The notes under the pieces: generated by a model
Told to the model about the DNA's origin: nothing
Database searches by the model: none
Seen by the model: the letters and a program-made list of their open reading frames with translations, nothing else
Assembly (NCBI RefSeq): GCF_032854445.1
Contig: NC_088305.1
Coordinates: forward strand, 5,645,606 to 5,709,605
Length of the DNA stretch: 64,000 nucleotides
Direction: 5' to 3'
Source of the DNA: Liolophura sinensis
Lineage: Eukaryota; Mollusca; Polyplacophora; Chitonida; Chitonidae
Position numbers and translations under genes: made by a program
Part shown: piece by piece, positions 23,245 to 33,862 of the stretch
How positions within the stretch are numbered: the first letter of the stretch is position 1
Layout of the letters: each line of letters opens with the position of its first letter

Positions 23245-23341
23245 ACGTTTCATACAAAAACAAGCAGTCGACAGTTTTCAAAGATAATGGAAAGACGCAA
23301 GCAATGTCCTAGTCGACTGAAATAAATTAGTATTCAAAAGG
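23245..23341 (+). repeat. Dispersed repeat E, middle part
   Basis: AAGCAGTCGACAGTTTTCAA and GGAAAGACGCAAGCAATGTC lead into the 24-bp array. Confidence 0.65.
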
Positions 23342-23412
23342 GTGTACCATGCTAGTTCATATATCGTGTACCATGCCAGTTCATAAATCGTGTACCATGC
23401 TAGTTCATAAGT
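23342..23412. repeat. 24-bp tandem array made from repeat E, three copies
   Basis: GTGTACCATGCTAGTTCATA units at 23342, 23366 and 23390. GTGTACCATGCTAG is the single-copy block at the same position in other E copies (for example 55139). Confidence 0.85.
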
Positions 23413-23614
23413 TGCTATTAATCAAGATATATATCTTACTTGCGCTATGTTAGCACCTGCTGCAACTTGCATTCTAATTCAACACGACGCGTATATACAT
23501 GTACATCCTCTTTCCTGGGTTAAGCGGCATTTGGTGCAGTTATGAAGCAGAGTGCCAGAGATTATGGACACTTTGTTCATATTTACTTACAAGACTAGTG
23601 TAACAAATGAAACT

Positions 23615-23715
23615 AAATATGATTAAAGACGTACAGCATAGAGGGTAAAACCAAAGCAATGACGACAGTGTGGTAGCTGGCTTGTCAATTCACCTCAGTT
23701 GGGGTTTTATTAAAG
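23615..23715 (+). repeat. Dispersed repeat D
   Basis: ATTAAAGACGTACAGCATAG, AAAGCAATGACGACAGTGTG and TTGTCAATTCACCTCAG; an internal block is deleted. Confidence 0.75.
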
Positions 23716-23819
23716 CGTTTGATCGCATATATTTGACACCAAGTTTTTCTGGTGATAACGTGTGCGACCTTGATTTAAATCCTCAAATAAAACACAGTTG
23801 ATCTAGTTGTTACGGTGAA

Positions 23820-24160
23820 TTTATGCGTCGAAACAGACATTCGTATACTTGCCGTCAACCAATAAGGATGTTCCGGGTCAATGATCGCAAGGCCTATTCC
23901 CAACACGGCACTCTACCACCAACTTTCAAAGAACTAAGGACGTAATCATACAAAGAGAAGGAGTCGGCAATTTTCAATGGTTTTTTGAAAGACATAAGGT
24001 ATGTTCTAGGCGATTGAGTGAAATCAGTATTTTAACCGTATACCATTCTAGAATATAAGTTGTGGTTAATAAAGCATGTATCTCAGTTGCGCTTTGATTG
24101 TAATTTTTCATATATCTAAAGTGGCCATCTAATCCAACACGATGAGCCTTTCTCTCAACC
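23820..24160 (+). repeat. Dispersed repeat E, near full length
   Basis: ATGCGTCGAAACAGACATTC, GCCGTCAACCAATAAGGATG, GAAGGAGTCGGCAATTTTCA, GAATATAAGTTGTGG and CATATATCTAAAGTGGCCAT run in consensus order over about 340 bp. Confidence 0.8.
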
Positions 24161-24454
24161 ATAATAAAAAAAAATAAATAACTAATTAAGTGAACCATTT
24201 TCTTTAGTCAGATGTTAAGTAACCATGAAATTCATTCATTTATTCACAATGTGAATTTATCAGTAGCACGGCAGGCGATTTTCGCTCCTAAAAAACGCGA
24301 TAAATGTGATTGTGTCATGAAAAATAAGACAAACCCCATACAGCTGAACATGTTGTGGTAAGAAAATGGCTGGAACTTTGAAGAAACCGTTACCTTGAGA
24401 AGCATAAAGGGGTTTATCTTGCATACAGGGGTAAATGCGGTATGTGGGTGGGTA

Positions 24455-24655
24455 TATAATTAAAGGCGTGCAACATAGAGATTAAAACCAAAGAAGCGAC
24501 TACTGTGTGATAGCTGGCAATTGGTAACACGTAACAGGTGAAATACGGTCCCTTGTCACTTTACAATACAATATACAATATAATTAAAGATGTACAGCAC
24601 AGAGAGTAAAACGAGCTCAGCGACGACAGTTTGTTAGCTGGCAAAGGCACACTGC
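24455..24655 (+). repeat. Two dispersed repeat D copies in tandem
   Basis: ATTAAAGGCGTGCAACATAG at 24461 and ATTAAAGATGTACAGCACAG at 24583 each begin a D copy. Confidence 0.75.
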
Positions 24656-24954
24656 AGTGTTGCCAAGTTTATAAACTGAGGAACTCTCCCCCAGTGAGCT
24701 GTGTGGCAGTTCGTAACTATTCATTCTAAAGCAAACGCTTGTATATAAAACAAAACAAACGCTTGTATACCTTACATTATATCAAAACTAGAATATGGAT
24801 GTCCGAAATACCCCCATTCCATCCCAAAATATTTTCAGAAATAAAAGAAAGAAAACACAGAAAACCTTAAGAGTATTGACAAGACGTCATGTTGCTTAGT
24901 TTGTCTTCATCTACATGTAGATTATAGGAATGTAGATTTCAGACATCCAGGATA

Positions 24955-25180
24955 GTATACTATAAAAGATAACCTATAAACCTGTTCTACTGGACAATGT
25001 ATATTACTTACTGACGTTGGCTTTGTTCACTCTGTTTTTGTATGTAACTTCAATATAAATAGAAATTCTTTTTGTTTAACACCTTTCTCTGATGAAGGCG
25101 ATAGGTTGTCGCCGCAACGTCAGTAAATAATATACATTGTCCAGTAGAGCAGTTTTATAGTGTTATCATTTATAATACAT
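24955..25180. mobile_element. Inverted-repeat element with a hammerhead-like segment
   Basis: Arms at about 24974-25020 and 25115-25161 pair through CTACTGGACAATGTATATTA and its complement. Between them, 25089-25123 reads CTGATGA, a GGCGA/TCGCC stem and GCAACGTC. That is the layout of a hammerhead ribozyme core with GCAA in place of GAAA. Such segments occur in Penelope-like retroelements. The element could equally be a simple MITE. Confidence 0.5.
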
Positions 25181-25448
25181 GTAGATTGTTCCATTGCCCA
25201 TTCATGGTATACATGAATAACACTATAGTACTGATACATTCAGTTTGAATGGAGAAATGCAGCCACACTTAGGAAGTGTTGCATGGACAAAATCTGAAAA
25301 CATGGAAGAGCACTCCTGAATGGGAGTAATTATGAAAATAATGATTGTCATTCAACGTAAGCATGCTATTAAACTTAAGACAAAGGGACAGACAGTAAGA
25401 CAAAGAGACAGGGTGAATAGAGTATACCCTCCCCTAACCCTAACTTCT

Positions 25449-25479
<31 letters not shown>

Positions 25480-25484
25480 GGGGG
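25449..25484. repeat. (GT)n then poly-G microsatellite
   Basis: About seven GT units followed by a run of about 22 G, abutting the 82-bp array. Confidence 0.9.
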
Positions 25485-25990
25485 TAGTAAAATCAGAGCA
25501 GTGACGACAGTACCCATAATATATCACTAAATAAAACGCGTATATACATGTAACATACAACAAAGGTAGTCAAATCAGAGGAGTGACGACAGTACCCATA
25601 ATATATCACTAAATGAAACGTGCATATACATGTAACATACAACAAAGGTAGTCAAATCAGAGCAGTGACGACAGTACCCATAATATGTCACTAAATGAAA
25701 CGCGTATATACATGTAACATACAACAAAGGTAGTAAAATCAGAGCAGTGACGACAGTACCCATAATATGTTACTAAATGAAACGTGTATATACATGTAAC
25801 ATACAACAAAGGTAGTAAAATCAGAGCAGTGACGACAGTACCCATAATATGTCACTAAATGAAACGCGTATATACATGTAGCATACAACAAAGGTAGTCA
25901 AATCAGAACAGTGACGACAGTACCCATAATATATCACTAAATGAAACGCGTATATACATGTAACACACAACCAAGGTAGTCATCAAACTA
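25484..25990. repeat. 82-bp tandem array, six copies, carrying the D core
   Basis: GTAGT starts units at 25484, 25566, 25648, 25730, 25812 and 25894, with the next start at 25976: an exact 82-bp period. Each unit begins with the D core motif (CAGAGCAGTGACGACAGT) followed by about 55 bp not found in D. Confidence 0.95.
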
Positions 25991-26794
25991 CTTAAAACTT
26001 AAGTCATCAATTGTAAAAGATGAAAAAGCTGGGAAAAGCTCCCACTGTCGTTTCTTTTATGTTCTACAGTAAAGAATGAACAAAATTTTGAACTCCCTAG
26101 AGCCGGGCATTTTAATTGTATATATTGTAGTCGGCATTGCTTGTTTAGACCACCTCTTGTTGACACTTTTTGTACTTTCATCTAACCCGAGAAATGACTC
26201 ACTCTCTCCATTTCGCGACAATAAACTCTATATCAGTCTTTTTAAGATCGCTGGCTCCAAATCCAGAAATCTTCCTGTAAAGAGTACGCCATGTATTAGA
26301 CATTTGAAATTTATGTCGGTGTCATCGTCTAATCTGTCAGTTAAATATCCCGTCCCTAGGGAGAATCAGCTGAGAGGCTGTATGGGGCTGTCAGACTAGT
26401 ACACGGAATGTATGGACAGGCAGGTAAATTTAGACGTCACCTTACCGTAAAAGGTAAGTCAATGCAAAAGATGTTGTAAATCTGCCAGCTGTCTGGATAC
26501 GTGTCTAGTTACTAGTCTGTCACCCCTGATTTATATCATATCAAACAACAGCGACGATGCCGGTCCTTTACACACGGACTTTTTTCCCACATCGGCAGTT
26601 ATGTGTCACAATACGAGATGACTTAGTTTTCAACTTTGCGTGACTGCTAAGATAAGGCAATACAGATATAGTTCGACCTGCTGTGGTGTGCTGTCAAAGA
26701 AAGCTCCAATTGCCGTATTGACCGCGAGATGACCCTTCCCAAAGCGAAATCACATTGTGAGAAATATTTAAATTTAGATATCAGGCCTCAGGAT

Positions 26795-26992
26795 CATGAA
26801 ACGATCTTAAACTTAAGTCAAAATTTCAATGATTAAACTTGGTGTGTTACTTTCCATTACTTTAGTACAAATTTATTTTATGACAACTTACCCCGAATTT
26901 ACAGTGTCACTTCAATATTCTGACCCTGTTACATAAGAAATACAGTTTTAAAATGATCTGAAATTTTGATTTAAGTCTAAGATGTATTTATG
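26795..26992. mobile_element. MITE-like element with inverted ends
   Basis: ATCTTAAACTTAAGTCAAAA at the left pairs with TTTTGATTTAAGTCTAAGAT at the right; no coding content. Confidence 0.5.
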
Positions 26993-27160
26993 AGTGTTTG
27001 ATGGTGTTTTGGGCTCTTTTAATTTTTTATTGCGAAGAATTATTTCTTCATTAAATCTGCCCACGTGAATGATGTTGGGATATGTATTTTTGAGTCTTTA
27101 ATGGTGTTTTTGCTTCTTCTTTTTTTATTACGAAGAATTATTTCTTCATTAAATCTGCAT
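26985..27160. repeat. 98-bp tandem duplication
   Basis: GAAGAATTATTTCTTCATTA and flanks occur twice, 98 bp apart, with about 90% identity by eye. Confidence 0.8.
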
Positions 27161-27539
27161 TAAAGGCTTAGTGACACGTCCTTTTGTATATAAGTTTCAG
27201 TTGTAAACAGAGTAGTGGTAATATTTGATCATTAAAACTTTAAAATGGTGTAAAACTATTCATAACTAAAGTAGTTAACAAGGCATTACTACATTAAGGG
27301 AATGGAATTCTATACTACTTGATAAACCTGTTTCAAAGGTTTAAAAACTGAAAACTGAAGGACATATCTGAATTTTGCGAGATAGGGGTACGAACTAGCA
27401 TTACTTAATTCGAAAGTGTTGTCGTCCAGTGAGAGATGTACGATCACAAATTAGAGGGCATGAACATAGTCATCTGCCCCAGATTTGATACTTAAAACCA
27501 AATTGTAACCTTGTGTGGGGCTTATTCTACGTCACATTA
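27161..27539. other. Intronic stretch without recognised features
   Basis: AT-rich; nothing seen. Confidence 0.4.
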
Positions 27540-27800
27540 ATGTGATTGTATATTAAATGTGAGGACAATTCTTGATCAGTGAGGTTTAATAAATTGCAAT
27601 TAACATCACTGCATATTTTCTTTGCCTAATTCTGCTTAAGCCATTGTGCTAGGGGGTGTGCAAATTGCTACTATTATTTATATATTACCTGAACAGTTAG
27701 AATAAAACCTTGAGTGACGTAAACTGACAAGAGGCCGTATTTTACTCGTTGCGTGTGACCACAGCTTTCATACTGCCCTCTCTGTTCTTGTTTTTCTTTA
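27540..27800 (-). repeat. Dispersed repeat D
   Basis: GTGAGGACAATTCTTGATCA, CTTAAGCCATTGTGCTAGGG, GAGGCCGTATTTTACTCGTT and TGTTCTTGTTTTTC. Confidence 0.8.
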
Positions 27801-28990
27801 TTCTAAACGTCGTTAATTATACATATTGTGAAATACATAGGTATTACGTTTTGCCTTTTGTGTGACCAGACAAGACGTACGCACTATCAGTTTTTTCATT
27901 AGAACAGGTTTGAATAGAAGGGAACATGCATAGGCGTTGATTATTACATTTTTGCATTCTAATCATCTGTGCTATACTTTATAATGGAATTTGATAATCC
28001 CCTCACGGACACTGACGAAGTCAATTTCAGTGATCTATTTATGGCAAAATTGACACCCCTTTGATTAAAAAATGTTATACGCAAAATGAAAATGAAACAC
28101 AGAAAGTGTAAAACAAAACAGTTCAGATCTATAGTTGACAAAAGATCAAAGTATCTTTCACGATATAATCGATACCAATATCGCGAATTAACCTTAATTA
28201 GATATCAATTCTGCCATCTTTCAGTCCTTAATACAACATATTGCATAGTAAAGTGCAGTTGTTATTTCAATCTGCCACAGAAATTCTTAATTTACAATCT
28301 TTACATCGCCTTCGCAGATCTAACTATGCAAACTTGTTTAATATAATACTTCATAATGCTCTAGGACGTTAATAAATGTGAATAGGGCGTCTTGGTAATT
28401 TGTGGAGTATATCAAGGTTTGTGATTTCTCCTTTCTAACTAAAACTGATTAGTGATTAATTAATGATTAATTTGGACACTGATACCAGAATGATGTAGTC
28501 ATAAAAGTTTGCATGGTGATAATGAGACAATCAGTGCATCAAGGCTATGATGTCTGATAAAAATACGAATTTCTGTAATCTAGCTCCAATAAGAATGCAC
28601 GTGTCTTTTTTTAACTTTGTAATTTGCTGCTTTAAAAATAAATCCTTAAAATATTGACATGATACAAGGCATACACAATGTGAAAATGTTGACTTGAGAA
28701 TCGGTTTGTTTATTTGGTAGCCTGATGGTGAATTCAGTATTTTATAACTCTGACGCTAAATGTTAGTACTATCTCTAAATAAAGGCAACACTATGTTCTC
28801 GTCATTTTTTTTTTTACTTTTATTTAACCTTACGGAATAATAGCCTTAACATCAAATCTGAAGGTAAACATCGTGTGCCGTATTTCTACTCAGGCGCTGT
28901 GCCAATCGCATTGATTATACAACGCCTTGATTTTAAGGTGACCTTGTAAGCATCACTTTTCATTGCACCGCTATAGATGTTAATATACCG
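27801..28990. other. Intronic stretch without recognised features
   Basis: AT-rich sequence with a T11 run near 28806; the 86-codon frame at 28086-28346 has no support. Confidence 0.4.
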
Positions 28991-29095
28991 AGTGAGTGAG
29001 TGAGTGATTGGGGTTTAAAGTCGTGCTTAACAATTTTTCAGTCATATGACGACGAAGGAATACTTAGGGTATATGTAATGTACCTCCTTGAAGTG
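28991..29095 (-). mobile_element. SINE family B, 3' end
   Basis: (GAGT)n tail complement, then GGGGTTTAAAGTCGTGCTTA and TTTTTCAGTCATATGACGAC, as in the copy at 61870. Confidence 0.75.
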
Positions 29096-29127
29096 ACATC
29101 TCTGTGATAACGAAATGATATTTATAC

Positions 29128-29375
29128 GCTATGATTAAAGACGTACACTTTAAAGTAGAGGACAGTCTACTTAGAAAATTTCTTTCTTTTGTTTTATTTC
29201 ATAAAATTTATACTGCCCATGTTATTTCAGAGATTAGATCGCCTGTACGATACATGTGTTATATAGTATATGGAAGACTAAGAGAAGAGAGGAAAACCAG
29301 AGGAGTGTGATAGTTGACAAATGGTCACGCGTAAAAGGTAAAATACGGCCTACTGTCAGTTTAATTCAGTTATGG
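29128..29375 (+). repeat. Dispersed repeat D, rearranged
   Basis: ATTAAAGACGTACACTTTAA at the left; AAAACCAGAGGAGTGTGATA and AAATACGGCCTACTGTCAGT at the right, with about 120 bp of other sequence between. Confidence 0.6.
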
Positions 29376-29649
29376 AGTTATTGTCTCAAGCCTGACTGGA
29401 TGTCAAAACGAGGACATGAGGACTTAAGGGGACGTTACTCCCCTTGTACCGTATCGCCGTAATGTTTACAGGCCCCTGTTGCATTACATACGAGGACTCT
29501 GTTCCAAATACCGACTTGGTATAAAACATGTAAACTATGCTTACTACGACTGCACATAAAAGGTGGGACCAAGGCGACAGTAGCCCGGAACGTCTTTTGG
29601 GGAACAGCAAGGGTTGGAAGTTTTCGGAGCACGGATTTAAGATGTAGTT

Positions 29650-29905
29650 AGGCTAAAACATAGAGAGTAAAACCAGAGCAGTGGGATAGTCGGCAAATCG
29701 TCACTTGTATTACCATTATTTCATTATATCGTTGTGTCAGTTTATCAGTGTTAGGGTCTTATCCTAACTATTCATATACAAAATTTAAGGTTAGCAACGT
29801 ATATATCTTAGGCAATGGAAATGCAGTGATATTAATTGCAATATATCAGACATCACTGCTCTAGAATTTCTCAAAACGCTGTGTTGTCATCACACAAACA
29901 CAAAT
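29650..29905 (+). repeat. Dispersed repeat D, near full length
   Basis: ACATAGAGAGTAAAACCAGA, TAACTATTCATATACAAAAT, AATGCAGTGATATTAATTGC and CATCACTGCTCTAGAATTTC cover both ends of D. Confidence 0.75.
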
Positions 29906-29921
29906 TCGTATACAAACATCT

Positions 29922-30000
29922 CCGGCCGAAAGTGGTGAGGTCTGACAGCAACATGCGGATGGTTTTCCCCGGGTCTGCCCGGTTTACTATAAATAAATAG
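29922..30000 (+). mobile_element. SINE family A fragment
   Basis: CAACATGCGGATGG, TTTTCCCCGGGTCTGCCCGG and an AAATAAATA tail; the body between is deleted. Confidence 0.65.
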
Positions 30001-30107
30001 TACACAAACACATCAAACAATGCAAAGGACCCAGGGTTTAGGGATGCTTACTCCATCAGCAGAATCCCGGTTATTAAGGAATATAATATAATTAAAAACG
30101 TACGGCA

Positions 30108-30290
30108 CATATTTATTTATTTACGTATTTGATTTGTGTTTACGTCGTACTCAAGAATATTTTCACATTATGGTGTTAAGAAACCGGGCAGAACACAGAG
30201 AAAACCCATGACCAATCGCACGTTGCTGGAAGATCTTCCCACGCCAGGAAGCCAGCATAAACTAAACTTTGAACTCACAAGTGGTTAGTG
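30108..30290 (-). mobile_element. SINE family A, partial
   Basis: TTTATTTATTTACG tail complement, TACGTCGTACTCAAGAATAT, ACCCATGACCAATCGCACGT and AAGCCAGCATAAACT. Confidence 0.75.
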
Positions 30291-30349
30291 GCTACTTCCG
30301 CTTAACCCGGGGCTAGGGGACTAATGTTAGATCGCGACATTGGATATAT

Positions 30350-30650
30350 GAACGGTTGCAATCAAAGCACAACTGAGATACATATATTATTATTAACACT
30401 TTATATGGTAGCAAGGTTCACGGTTTGAATACTGATTTTATCGATTCGCCTAGAAGAATCTTTGCGCCCTTCCAACATCATTGAAAGCTCTCTTTGCATG
30501 ATTCCATCCTATTTTCGTACTTTATATCCTGTCTTAGTTCTTTGGTAGTTTGTGTTAAACGTCGTTCTGGGAATTGACTATGCGATTATCGACCTGGAAC
30601 GTCCATATTGTTTGACGGATGGTATCCGAATATCTATGTCGATGCATAAA
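30350..30650 (-). repeat. Dispersed repeat E
   Basis: GAACGGTTGCAATCAAAGCA, GCGCCCTTCCAACATCATTG, GCGATTATCGACCTGGAACG and GACGGATGGTATCCGAATAT. Confidence 0.8.
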
Positions 30651-30699
30651 TTGTCAGATTTTCTTCGGTAGGGTTTATTCCGTCCGTTCATGTTTATGC

Positions 30700-30790
30700 T
30701 TTAAAGGTGGTAAAATGCACGCCCCCTAGTACCATGGCTTTAGTGGTAATCTAAGTTCAGGCTTCGCACTTTACCGGTCTAAATAATGAC
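30700..30790 (+). repeat. Dispersed repeat D, internal fragment
   Basis: TGCACGCCCCCTAGTACCAT followed by GGCTTTAGTGG. Confidence 0.5.
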
Positions 30791-30867
30791 TGGAAAGTTT
30801 TTTCAGGTCATTGACAAGTGGTTTTGTGGAAAACAGTCGTATGACGGTAAGTAATGTATACTATTGG

Positions 30868-31005
30868 ATAAATTTATTTATTTATTTGATTTGTGTTTTA
30901 CGCCGTACTCAAGAATATTTCACGCATACGACGGTGGTCATGAAACCGGTTAGAGCCCGCAGGAAGCCCATGACCACAGCTTGATAAATAAAATAAAGCT
31001 TAGCA
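30868..31005 (-). mobile_element. SINE family A, 3' part
   Basis: TTTATTTATTTGATTTGTGT, TACGCCGTACTCAAGAATAT, then AACCGGTTAGAGCCCGCAGG with an internal deletion. Confidence 0.75.
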
Positions 31006-31263
31006 ACGAATTTAATGCTTTCTTTGGCGGCATTTGGATTTCTGGCATGTGCATGGTTATGTTTTTGCATATGATCTGATTATAATTTAATGTTGACAAC
31101 TTTGTAACGTTTGTTCTAACAATGGTTTAATAAAGACGTTGGAACCAACATCAAAGCATAACGTATGAACCAAGCAGTTTGTTATCCATAACTAATTAGT
31201 GGACTTGTGGACTTAAGAATGTAATACTGACAGGTTTAGATGACAGAGTATTATTGCACTTAC

Positions 31264-31915
31264 GCCTGGTGCCAAGAGCAAACATCTTCTCCGTCCTGGC
31301 TGGATCCTCGGGGTTGTCATAGTAGTGGTGTCCACGCTCCCACTGGTCCTGCATGTAGGGCATGTCACTCTGCAAGTTGTACTTGTCAATGATTTTCTGC
31401 AGGTGAGGAATCTTTGGAAGACTCGTGCCAGACACATTTGGAAGATGGGTCAACTGAAGCTTCTTTAATATTTTAGCCTTGATGGTTTCAATGGCAAAAG
31501 CTTTTGCGTTTTCGAACTCCTTGCAAGCTTTGCATTTTGCATTTTCACCGAGTTCCTTGTGAGTGGCAGCTGACACGTTGCCTGTATCGTTGGAATCGGC
31601 GCTTCCCTCGAAGGGTTCGGCGTATTTTCGCGTGGAATCAGTGCCCTCCACATCGTCAACTGCCTCATAGTCAGGGGACCCGCTGGTTGCAGAAGAGTAC
31701 AAATCTTCTTCTGACGTACTATCAGGATTAACACTATATTCACTGGAATGTTTGGCTATTTCTTTGAGCTTGGGAGAAATTTGCTTCTGGGAAAACACTG
31801 TAGGAGACTCTCTGGAAGACTTCACCTGTGCGTGTCGAATTTTGTGGCTATGTACGAGGAAAATAATACCTGCGAAGCCAAAGAGAAAGGCTAACACCGG
31901 TTGTTTCATAGCCAT
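31264..31915 (-). CDS. Exon 1 of a myostatin/GDF8/11-like TGF-beta ligand (signal peptide and N-terminal propeptide)
   Basis: First coding exon of a secreted TGF-beta superfamily precursor. The ATG at 31915 has A at -3 and G at +4; a second in-frame ATG at 31909 could also serve. Residues 1-23 are a signal peptide: a short basic start, then a hydrophobic stretch ending in LVHS. Residues 24-125 are Ser/Asp/Glu-rich and poorly conserved. Residues 128-131 read CKAC, followed by an amphipathic helix with IETIKAKILKKLQL and LPNVS. This matches the CxxC, 'IK.qIL.KLrl...PNiS' signature of myostatin and GDF11 propeptides. N-glycosylation sequons lie at N109, N113 and N160. The exon ends with one base of codon 218 before a GTAAGT donor (phase 1), which fits exon 2. 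The precursor is about 483 codons against about 375 in vertebrate myostatin; most of the excess is in the N-terminal acidic region. Activin/inhibin-beta is the main alternative family. Confidence 0.9.
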
Positions 31916-31936
31916 TTCCCTTTAGGTGGTTGACCA

Positions 31937-32064
31937 AAAGGTATATAATCAGCGGACGGTAATTCTCGCCTGCAGCCCCGCCTTCCGTTGCTGCTATTGT
32001 AATGCTGGCAGCTATCATCTGAGCGCCCTTTTTACAGGCCTTCGTCAGCTGGGGGTATCACTTA
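31937..32064 (-). promoter_or_regulatory. Possible promoter or 5' leader region of the GDF8/11-like gene
   Basis: A TATATA element lies at 31942-31947, only 27-32 bases before the ATG, so a start site at the usual distance would fall on the ATG itself. Two E-boxes (CATCTG at 32016-32021, CAGCTG at 32046-32051) lie just upstream; E-boxes are common in vertebrate myostatin promoters. A GTAAGT-type donor near 32060 and a GCTGCAG acceptor near 31973 could instead mark a short 5'-UTR intron. Either reading is tentative. Confidence 0.25.
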
Positions 32065-32547
32065 CACGGAACACGGGCTTCCCAGTGCTGGCCTGAAATT
32101 CGACAGCTCTCCCGTTCACGCGTCCCGTTATTTATGTTCCTGTCAGGCATCACTCTCCAACCACTTGCTGCTTCTGCAGAGCAAAATAGCCGGCAATTAA
32201 CCAAGCGCGAAAAAAACCACCACTTCCAATAAAGCCGAGCGCTCATTCTTATGGTCCCTCAAAACTGCTTCCACATTTGCCTTGAAATCGACATGTGCAG
32301 ATTGGCAATTCCATGGAACCTGTGGAATATTTTATATTAAAGCAAAAAAAGGGGAATGTCAAGTGCGGGTATTTATATGCACCAGATCAGATTCACGCAT
32401 TAGTGCTCATCTTTTATGCATGGATTGGCTAGAAAAGACGACCGTGAATGTTAACTGGAATGTCATGATATCTCCACATCCCATCCTGTACAACTTGCCA
32501 AAAACTACGTAATCCGTTTATGTTATTATGTAATTTAAACCCATACA

Positions 32548-32650
32548 GGTTAGAGAGTAAAGCCAGAGCAGCGACGACAGTGTGATAGGTGGCAAACTAT
32601 CACACATAAAATACGGCCTCTAGTCAATTTACCTCACTTAGGGTTTTATT
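32548..32650 (+). repeat. Dispersed repeat D
   Basis: AGAGAGTAAAGCCAGAGCAG, GACGACAGTGTGATAGGTGG and AAATACGGCCTCTAGTCAAT. Confidence 0.8.
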
Positions 32651-32673
32651 CTTGGAGTTTTATGTCATTATTC

Positions 32674-32916
32674 AGGGGCCTACGTAATGACCCAGAAGCC
32701 TCTCACCAATGCGATTGTTCTGAGTTCAAGTCTAGCTCATGCTTCCTCTTTGGCCGTATGTACGAAGATCTGACAGCTACCTGCAGATGGTCGTGGGTTT
32801 CCTCCGGGCTCTGTACGGTTTTATTTCACCAGTATGCTGACTGCCGTCGTATATAAGTCAAAGATATTCTTGAGTAAGACGTAAAACACCAATCAAATAA
32901 ATAAATAAATAAATGT
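32674..32916 (+). mobile_element. SINE family A, head partly deleted
   Basis: TACGTAATGACCCAGAAGCC, GAGTTCAAGTCTAGCTCATG, CTGCAGATGGTCGTGGGTTT and (AAAT)n tail; the A-box part is missing. Confidence 0.85.
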
Positions 32917-33539
32917 CATTACTGCAACAGAAAGCGGCGATTTATATATGCCCTTGGTAGTTACATCGTGTTGTGGACAGTTTTTAAGAACAGCCATCAT
33001 TAAAGAATTTGGAATATTTTAACCTTCAGCGCCGAAGTGTCAGTATGTAATAACAAGTTGTATTCAAGTGTGTTCTGGGTTAACTACCTGTAAATGCGTT
33101 GACCCTGCCTTCAGGTTATCCACACAATGGCGTCGTTTATTCGTATTTTTCGGAAACGATGCTTAACCGTCCTCCTGATCATGACGGAGAATGATACTTA
33201 AGTAAACCTTCAAATTTATTCACTCCTTGCAGAGATTTTCTCTTCCACTGGAGCCAGCTTTCGAGTTGAAGGTAAGCAGGATGGTTATTTAAGGAATAAT
33301 ATTTTCATAGTTGCAACAGTAGGATATCATTTTTACCCGAAGCAGGTGCGGCATGCAAGGTTAGGACAAGCCAAGTCAGCGATATGGTCATTCGGCCCGC
33401 CCCACTTCCCTGGCCCTCTCTACCTGCCGAGATGTATTACCGGCTCAGCGGCCTTGACAAACAGCTGATTCTAACAGCTGATCCTGTACGCCTCAGGCGA
33501 GAAGACTCTCTCAGTGTCTATTCCGGTCACGCTACTCAC
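32917..33539. other. Stretch with one GC-richer frame, no supported gene
   Basis: A plus-strand frame at 33384-33560 (segment YYRLSGLDKQLILTADPVRL) is richer in G+C than its surroundings and reads fairly protein-like, but it runs into the 33540 repeat and has no splice evidence. Confidence 0.3.
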
Positions 33540-33700
33540 ATTCAGGGCACGTCCGGACGGAGAAGCAAAAACACCGTAATGCTAGCGGAAAAGACACTGT
33601 ACTACGGACAAAACACGTAATGTTAGCAGAGAAAACACGGTACACTGATGGAGGATAGAAATAGAGTATTGTTGAGACATATGGAAACGAAACGGCACGC
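33540..33700. repeat. Degenerate tandem array, left part
   Basis: Variants of AAAACACCGTAATGTTGACG spaced by 20-25 bases; continues after the SINE at 33863. Confidence 0.6.
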
Positions 33701-33862
33701 TAAAACACTGCACTGTCGAAGGATGAAGGCCGATAATGTTGACAACCAAAACACTTTTCAGTGGGCTGAAATAACGCATCGTATTGTAGTATGACGAACC
33801 ATATATTTGTAACGGTGGTTGTCAAAGACGTAAATGTTGATGACACCGCACTGTTGATGGAC

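Larger units (their letters stand above)
17537..31263 (-). other. Intron 1 of the GDF8/11-like gene (13.7 kb, repeat-filled)
   Basis: The interval is bounded by a GTAAGT donor (31263) and a TTGCAG acceptor (17537) with matching phase. I see no coding exon inside. It holds D and E copies on both strands, three SINE A fragments (29.9-31.0 kb), a SINE B tail, a SINE C copy, the 17-bp, 24-bp and 82-bp arrays, and inverted-repeat elements at 24.9-25.2 and 26.8-27.0 kb. Between the listed repeats the DNA is AT-rich and unremarkable. Confidence 0.8.

Noticed and set aside
25484-25990. CRISPR-like array with regular spacing
   Set aside because: Units are repeated whole (82 bp) with no unique spacers, and the sequence is eukaryotic. 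The same applies to the 44-, 45- and 89-bp arrays.
26076-26399. 107-codon frame with a hydrophobic N-terminus (NSLEPGILIVYIVVGIACLD)
   Set aside because: Could pass for a membrane segment, but lies in intron 1 on the opposite strand with no other support.
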